Shown one piece after another: positions 6,510 to 10,000 of a stretch of 10,000 nt of DNA. Where the stretch lies: NCBI GenBank assembly GCA_937930165.1, contig CALGVL010000382.1, positions 1-10,000 on the forward strand, in the 5' to 3' direction. The position numbers and the translations under genes were made by a program. Numbering within the stretch: position 1 is the first letter of the stretch; every line of letters starts with the position of its first letter. The stretch is from an uncultured Acetobacteraceae bacterium. GTDB taxonomy: Bacteria; Pseudomonadota; Alphaproteobacteria; Acetobacterales; Acetobacteraceae. The notes under the pieces are model-generated. The model was not told where the DNA came from. It did no database searches and saw only the letters and a list, made by a program, of their open reading frames with translations.

Positions 6510-8843
6510 TCAGAGGGGCGACAGGTCCTGTGCGGCGCTGGCGTGCAGATGGGCATGCACCGAAGCATCCTGCGGCAGCGCGGCCAGGGGATGCGCAGAT
6601 GCGGATATCGCGACGCTGCCCGCTCCGGCCATATCCGTCAGCAGCTTGGCGAGGGCGTCCATGGTATCCGCATGCCCGGCCTGCGGGAACAGAAGCACCT
6701 CGGCATGGTCGGTATGGCTCCGGCCGTGGTCGCCACCGAGGAGGACCATATCCGCCGCATCCTGATCCTGCTGTTTCGCATGGCCGCGTCCATGGCTTTC
6801 GGACCTCCCGGCGGTGGCGATGTCCTGCGCCTTCACCTCGGCCGCCCTGCCGCCCTGGCGGCCATGGCTTGCATCGGCAGTGGCTGAAGCGGGACCCTGC
6901 CCCTTTTCCGGATCGGTGTCCTGGGCCGGAACTTGGGCGGTAGCGGTCTTGGCAGCGGCATCCTGTGCGGCCAGCGCCGTCGCATGACCCTGATCCTGGC
7001 CCCGGTCTGTGCCGGTCGCAGCGGAGGCGGTGTCCTGCACCTTCGCAGGTCCGAGGTCCTGGGCGTTGTCCTGGACCGTGACTGCCTTGGCGGTTGCCTC
7101 CTGCGCAGCCTGTCCCTTCGCCAGGCCCTGGTCCTGTGCCAGCGTGACCGTGGTGCTGATCGCGTCGTCCGGTGTTCCGGCAGGACCATGGAGGTGTGCC
7201 GCATCGGCCGCGGTAGAGGCGGTGTCCTGCACCTTCGCGAGGCCCTTGCCCTGGGCGTGATCCTGCGCCGCTTCGGCCGCATCGGTGTTGCTGCCCAGGG
7301 CTGTATCGGCCACGGCGGAGGCGATCTCCTGCCCCTTGGCGTGGCCCTGACCTTGCGCCGGCTTGACTGCATCCTCGCCGTCGCCCTGGATCACATCGGC
7401 GATGGTGGAAACTATGGCGGAGGCGATGCCCTGCGCCTTCGCAGGGCCCTGATCCTGGGCGTGGTCTTGCGGCGACCCGGCCGCATCGGTGTTGCCGCCC
7501 CGGCCCTGGGCTGTGTCAGCTGCGGCGGCGACGTCCTGCCCCTTCGCCTGGCCCTGTGCCGGTCCACCGGCATCGGTGCCGCCGCTCTGGGCTGCATCGG
7601 TCGCGGCGGAGGCGACATCCCATCCCTTCGCCTGACCTTGGCCCTGGCCGTGACCCTGCGTTCGTCCGCCAATATCGGTGTCGCTGCCCTGGATCGCATC
7701 GACTGTGGGGGGGGCGATGTCCCGCCCCTTCGCCTGGCTCTGGCTGTGTTCTTGCGCTCGTCCACCGGAACCGATGTCATCGCCCTGGCCCTCGGGCGTT
7801 CCGGCCATGGCGCTGTCCTGTGCCTTCGCCGGGCCCTGGGTTTTGTCCTCGCTCCGGGCCGTCGTGATCGCCGCGGTCATGTCCTGCATGGCCCGCGCTT
7901 GTGCGAGGGCCACGTCCTGCGCGTGGCTCGGGATCGTCCCTGTCGAGGCGGCATCCGGCGCCCCGCCGGCATGGTCGCCCTGATCCTGGCTCTGGCTCCG
8001 GGCCGGTTCAGCCCTGGCGGCGAGGTCCTGTGCCTTGGCGGGGCTCTGGCTCGGGGCCCGGGTCTGGAGTGTATCGGCAGGGGCGGGCGCTGGGGCGGCC
8101 TCCGCCGGCTTGGTTTGGCCCTGCTGGCTCGTCCCGGCCGGTTCCACTCCCTGGGCAGGCGCCCGCGCGGCGGCCGGGACTTCGCCTGTCGAGGTAATGT
8201 CGCTGGGACCCTGGCCGATCGCGAAGGCCGCTTCCTTCGCTGCCATGATCGGCCCCGCCCCCTGGACCGCCGCCAGTTGAACAGGCTGGCCGGCGCGCGA
8301 GGCGCCGCCTCCGGCATTGCCCGACAGCTCTGCAGCGTGGTCACCGGCCGTCCGGAACATGGCGGAGGGGATGATCGTGGTGCCGGGCGCGAATTTCCGC
8401 AGGTCCAGGCTGCCGTCATCGGCCGGGGCCAGCAGCGGCTCCTCCCCGCCGGCCAGCGAGGCGGCCTCCGCAGGGCCGGGGGCGGCGGCCGGCATGATCC
8501 GGCCATCCGGGGCGTCATTCCCCTCCGTCGCGGCGGGGCCATGGTCCGGCGCCGCCTCGCGGTGGTGCGGCCATTCATGGCCGAGCAGCACCATCAGGGC
8601 CGCCGCATAGATCCCACCCGCAATCTTCTCGGTCCGCGTCACGGCGCCGCGCAGCCTCTGGCGCAGCAGCGCGTGCGTCCAGCGAACACGGCTCTCCGCT
8701 TCCTCAGCCGGGCTGATGAGGGAGGGGCTGGGCCGGGCCTGCGCACCGGGGCGGGCGCCCGTCCTGTCCTCGAAGAAGGACGCGTCCGCCTCCGCGGCTC
8801 TCCTGCCTCGGAATCCGGTGCGACCTGGGCGGATGAGCGTCAT
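6510..8843 (-). CDS. Large membrane-anchored repetitive Ala/Gln/Asp/Gly-rich protein
   Basis: Encodes 777 aa and is not recognised. The ATG at 8843 is preceded on the minus strand by GAGGGGAAG about 10 bases upstream. Residues 1-73 are basic and contain a helix-like ESRVRWTHALLRQRLRGAVTRTEK. One hydrophobic segment (IAGGIYAAALMVLLG, 74-88) follows, predicting a type II anchor with the remainder in the periplasm or outside. Residues 90-260 are Ala/Pro/Gly-rich and contain SLDLRKFAPGTTIIPSAMF. Residues 269-693 are degenerate repeats of about 34 residues around (A)KxQDxASAxADxAQG. The C-terminus (700-777) is non-repetitive and rich in His, with DTMDALAKLLTDMAGAGSVAISASAH as a possible folded end. 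I see no cysteine. The opposite strand is open over most of this region (6933-9101); I prefer the minus frame for its ribosome site, anchor, structured ends and protein-level repeats. A cell-surface, spacer or secretion-accessory role is speculation. Confidence 0.75.
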   Translation of the reverse strand: MTLIRPGRTGFRGRRAAEADASFFEDRTGARPGAQARPSPSLISPAEEAESRVRWTHALLRQRLRGAVTRTEKIAGGIYAAALMVLLGHEWPHHREAAPDHGPAATEGNDAPDGRIMPAAAPGPAEAASLAGGEEPLLAPADDGSLDLRKFAPGTTIIPSAMFRTAGDHAAELSGNAGGGASRAGQPVQLAAVQGAGPIMAAKEAAFAIGQGPSDITSTGEVPAAARAPAQGVEPAGTSQQGQTKPAEAAPAPAPADTLQTRAPSQSPAKAQDLAARAEPARSQSQDQGDHAGGAPDAASTGTIPSHAQDVALAQARAMQDMTAAITTARSEDKTQGPAKAQDSAMAGTPEGQGDDIGSGGRAQEHSQSQAKGRDIAPPTVDAIQGSDTDIGGRTQGHGQGQGQAKGWDVASAATDAAQSGGTDAGGPAQGQAKGQDVAAAADTAQGRGGNTDAAGSPQDHAQDQGPAKAQGIASAIVSTIADVIQGDGEDAVKPAQGQGHAKGQEIASAVADTALGSNTDAAEAAQDHAQGKGLAKVQDTASTAADAAHLHGPAGTPDDAISTTVTLAQDQGLAKGQAAQEATAKAVTVQDNAQDLGPAKVQDTASAATGTDRGQDQGHATALAAQDAAAKTATAQVPAQDTDPEKGQGPASATADASHGRQGGRAAEVKAQDIATAGRSESHGRGHAKQQDQDAADMVLLGGDHGRSHTDHAEVLLFPQAGHADTMDALAKLLTDMAGAGSVAISASAHPLAALPQDASVHAHLHASAAQDLSPL
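6765..8039 (-). repeat. Degenerate tandem repeat region, period about 102 bp (34 codons)
   Basis: Within the repetitive protein gene, a motif reading CTGCxCCTTCGC on the plus strand (coding AKGQD-like on the minus) recurs at about 7329, 7431, 7536, 7620, 7722 and 7818, with spacings of 102, 105, 84, 102 and 96 bases, and more loosely on both sides. All these spacings are multiples of three. In the protein, AKxQD-like anchors occur at residues 269, 339, 371, 405, 433, 468, 502, 536, 575, 600, 646, 670 and 689. Copies differ by substitutions and in-frame indels, which points to old duplications under coding constraint. Confidence 0.75.
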
Positions 8844-9261
8844 GCGTCTTGCTTCCCCTCAGTGCCGGCCGCGCCGGATGGCGAGGCCACGACCGTTGCC
8901 TCCCGCGGAGGAGCGCAGGACGGCGCGGGGCGGAGACGAACCCCCGGTGCGGCGACGCGCTGCGCCGCCATCCGCCCCGACCGCCTGGCTCCTCTCGCGA
9001 TCAGTGGCCCCCAGGAAGGGGAGCCGCGAAGGGTATACAATAAGACGATGATTGCCCTGCCTCTTCTCGGCACCGAAGCAGGGCGAATCGCAGGGAGGTG
9101 ATGGCCGGCTGGATTCGGCCAGGCATCGTTGCGGGAGTGCCGCTGGCGCCTGGGCGCGCCCGGCGAGTTCTGGGTCAGGCTTGAGTGATCGGCCAGGTTG
9201 GCATTCATTCGGCCCGGCTTGTCTGGCCGCAATAAGTTCACTTCCGAGGAATAGTTCGATT
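8844..9261. other. Intergenic region without a convincing gene; small repeats and possible leader mini-ORF
   Basis: About 420 bp separate two divergent starts. Open frames here are arginine/proline-rich and look like chance. An AT-richer patch (TATACAATAAG, 9034-9044) could contain a promoter element on either strand, but no -35 partner is clear. TCGGCCAGG occurs at 9115-9123 and again at 9189-9197. The second copy also starts an inverted repeat: CGGCCAG (9190-9196) with CTGGCCG (9223-9229), 26 bases apart. GGGAGGTG at 9093-9100 precedes an ATG at 9101 opening a 27-codon frame that ends at 9184. GAGGA at 9246-9250 is the likely ribosome site for the following gene. Confidence 0.35.
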
Positions 9262-10000
9262 ATGCAACGTCGTACCCTGCTCGCCCTGACTGCGGCGGGC
9301 CTTGCCACCCCCTCCATCCTGCGCGCCCAGGGGGGGTGGCCGGAGCGGCCGGTCCGTCTCGTCGTGCCCTTTCCGCCCGGCGGCTCCACCGACACGATCG
9401 CCCGGATATTCCAGGCGCGGCTGGGCGAGGCCCTGGGCAAGCCGGTGGTGATCGACAACCGTGGCGGCGCGGCCGGCTCGGTGGGGGCGATGGAGGCCGC
9501 CCGCTCGGCACCGGACGGCTACACTTGGCTGCTTGCCTATGACAACGAGGCGACGAACCAGACGGTGATGCGCCTGCCCTACAAGGCGGTGGAAGCCTTC
9601 GCGCCGGTGAGCCTGGTAGCGACCGGTCCGCTGGCCTTCGTGGCGCATCAGAGCACGCCCTTCCGCACATTCCAGGATGTGGTGGACGCGGCGAGGAAGG
9701 AGCCGGAAGCCCTCAGCTACGCCACCTCGGGCGTCGGCGGCCTGGCCCATGTCTCGACCACGCTGCTGCAGCAGCAGGGCGGCTTCCGCATGACCCATGT
9801 GCCTTATCGCGGCGGCGGACCGGCCGTGCAGGATGTGGTGGCGGGCAATGTGCCGCTGTTCATGTCCAATGTGGTCATCATCAGCCAGCACATTAAGGCC
9901 GGCACGCTGCGGCCGCTCGGCGTGACCACGCGGGGTGAGACGCGTCACGTACCGGGGGTGAAGAGCTTCGCCCAACAGGGTTTCGGCGATTTCGAGGCGC
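9262..10000 (+). CDS. Bug/TctC-family tripartite tricarboxylate transporter substrate-binding protein (5' part)
   Basis: The first 246 codons are present and the gene runs off the right edge; full-length members are about 320 aa. Bug proteins are periplasmic receptors that bind carboxylates or other small organic solutes, some delivering them to TctAB-type membrane partners. The N-terminus MQRRTLLALTAAGLATPSILRAQ is an export signal; its RRTLL core could be a Tat signal, with cleavage likely after LRA. Family motifs follow: WPERPVRLVVPFPPGGSTDTIARI, LGKPVVIDNRGGAAGSVGAM, ARSAPDGYTWLL, LSYATSGVGGLAHVSTTLLQ and MTHVPYRGGGPAVQDVVAGNVPLFMSN. The ligand cannot be inferred. The ATG at 9262 has GAGGA 11 bases upstream, slightly far, but the signal peptide fixes this start. 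No transporter membrane subunit is in view, which is common for orphan Bug genes. Confidence 0.95.
   Translation, partial: MQRRTLLALTAAGLATPSILRAQGGWPERPVRLVVPFPPGGSTDTIARIFQARLGEALGKPVVIDNRGGAAGSVGAMEAARSAPDGYTWLLAYDNEATNQTVMRLPYKAVEAFAPVSLVATGPLAFVAHQSTPFRTFQDVVDAARKEPEALSYATSGVGGLAHVSTTLLQQQGGFRMTHVPYRGGGPAVQDVVAGNVPLFMSNVVIISQHIKAGTLRPLGVTTRGETRHVPGVKSFAQQGFGDFEA

Noticed and set aside
6765..8039. Regular ~100-bp spacing as a CRISPR-like array
   Set aside because: The units are degenerate, in coding register and without short identical repeats separated by unique spacers; this is a protein tandem repeat.
9032..9046. TATACAAT as a confident sigma-70 -10 box
   Set aside because: No acceptable -35 hexamer lies at 16-18 bases on either strand, so it is mentioned only as an AT-richer patch.
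6933..9101. 722-codon plus-strand frame as a protein-coding gene
   Set aside because: It lacks a convincing ribosome site and start, its composition (Arg/Gly/Leu/Cys-rich) is that of a shadow, and the minus frame has an anchor, structured ends, a ribosome site and protein-level repeats.
8840..9241. 133-codon minus-strand frame upstream of the repeat protein gene
   Set aside because: Arg/Pro-rich with no domain, no clear ribosome site and poor codon character; treated as non-coding.

Overview
The window is about 70% G+C with strongly G/C-biased third codon positions and tight operon packing. Together with a Bug/TctC-type solute-binding protein and a cadherin/DUF4214 surface protein, this suggests an alphaproteobacterium, most likely an Acetobacteraceae member such as Roseomonas or a relative. 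The lineage is inferred from gene content and composition; there is no rRNA or other marker here. I see no tRNA, rRNA, CRISPR array, transposase or insertion sequence.

Layout. Positions 41-823 (+) hold a small NTF2/SnoaL-like protein and a four-helix membrane protein. They converge on a perfect 9-bp hairpin (829-851) with a minus-strand gene run. Read in transcription order, that run (4082 down to 854) is a kynureninase-like PLP enzyme, an unrecognised small protein of about 97 aa, pdxA and pdxJ, with pdxA and pdxJ overlapping at ATGA. Diverging from the kynureninase-like gene is kynA, tryptophan 2,3-dioxygenase (4150-5010, +). The centre of the window is therefore a tryptophan/kynurenine catabolic pair joined to vitamin B6 synthesis, the cofactor source for the kynureninase step.

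After an AT-richer gap comes a protein of about 438 aa (5118-6434, +) with a cadherin-like domain and a DUF4214 region. It has no N-terminal signal and resembles a type I secretion substrate. It converges on a 777-aa minus-strand protein (8843-6510) that has one N-terminal membrane anchor and a long, degenerate Ala/Gln/Asp/Gly-rich region with a period of about 34 residues. I do not recognise this protein, and it is the most unusual object in the window. The opposite strand of most of it is also open, but I read that frame as a shadow.

A gap of about 420 bp without a convincing gene (8844-9261) carries small repeats and a possible leader mini-ORF. The last gene is the 5' part of a Bug-family periplasmic binding protein that runs off the right edge (9262-10000, +).

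Nothing here is clearly a new defence or mobile system. The points most worth following are the repetitive anchored protein and its convergent secreted-type neighbour, the divergent kynureninase linked to pdxAJ, and the small unrecognised gene inside that run.
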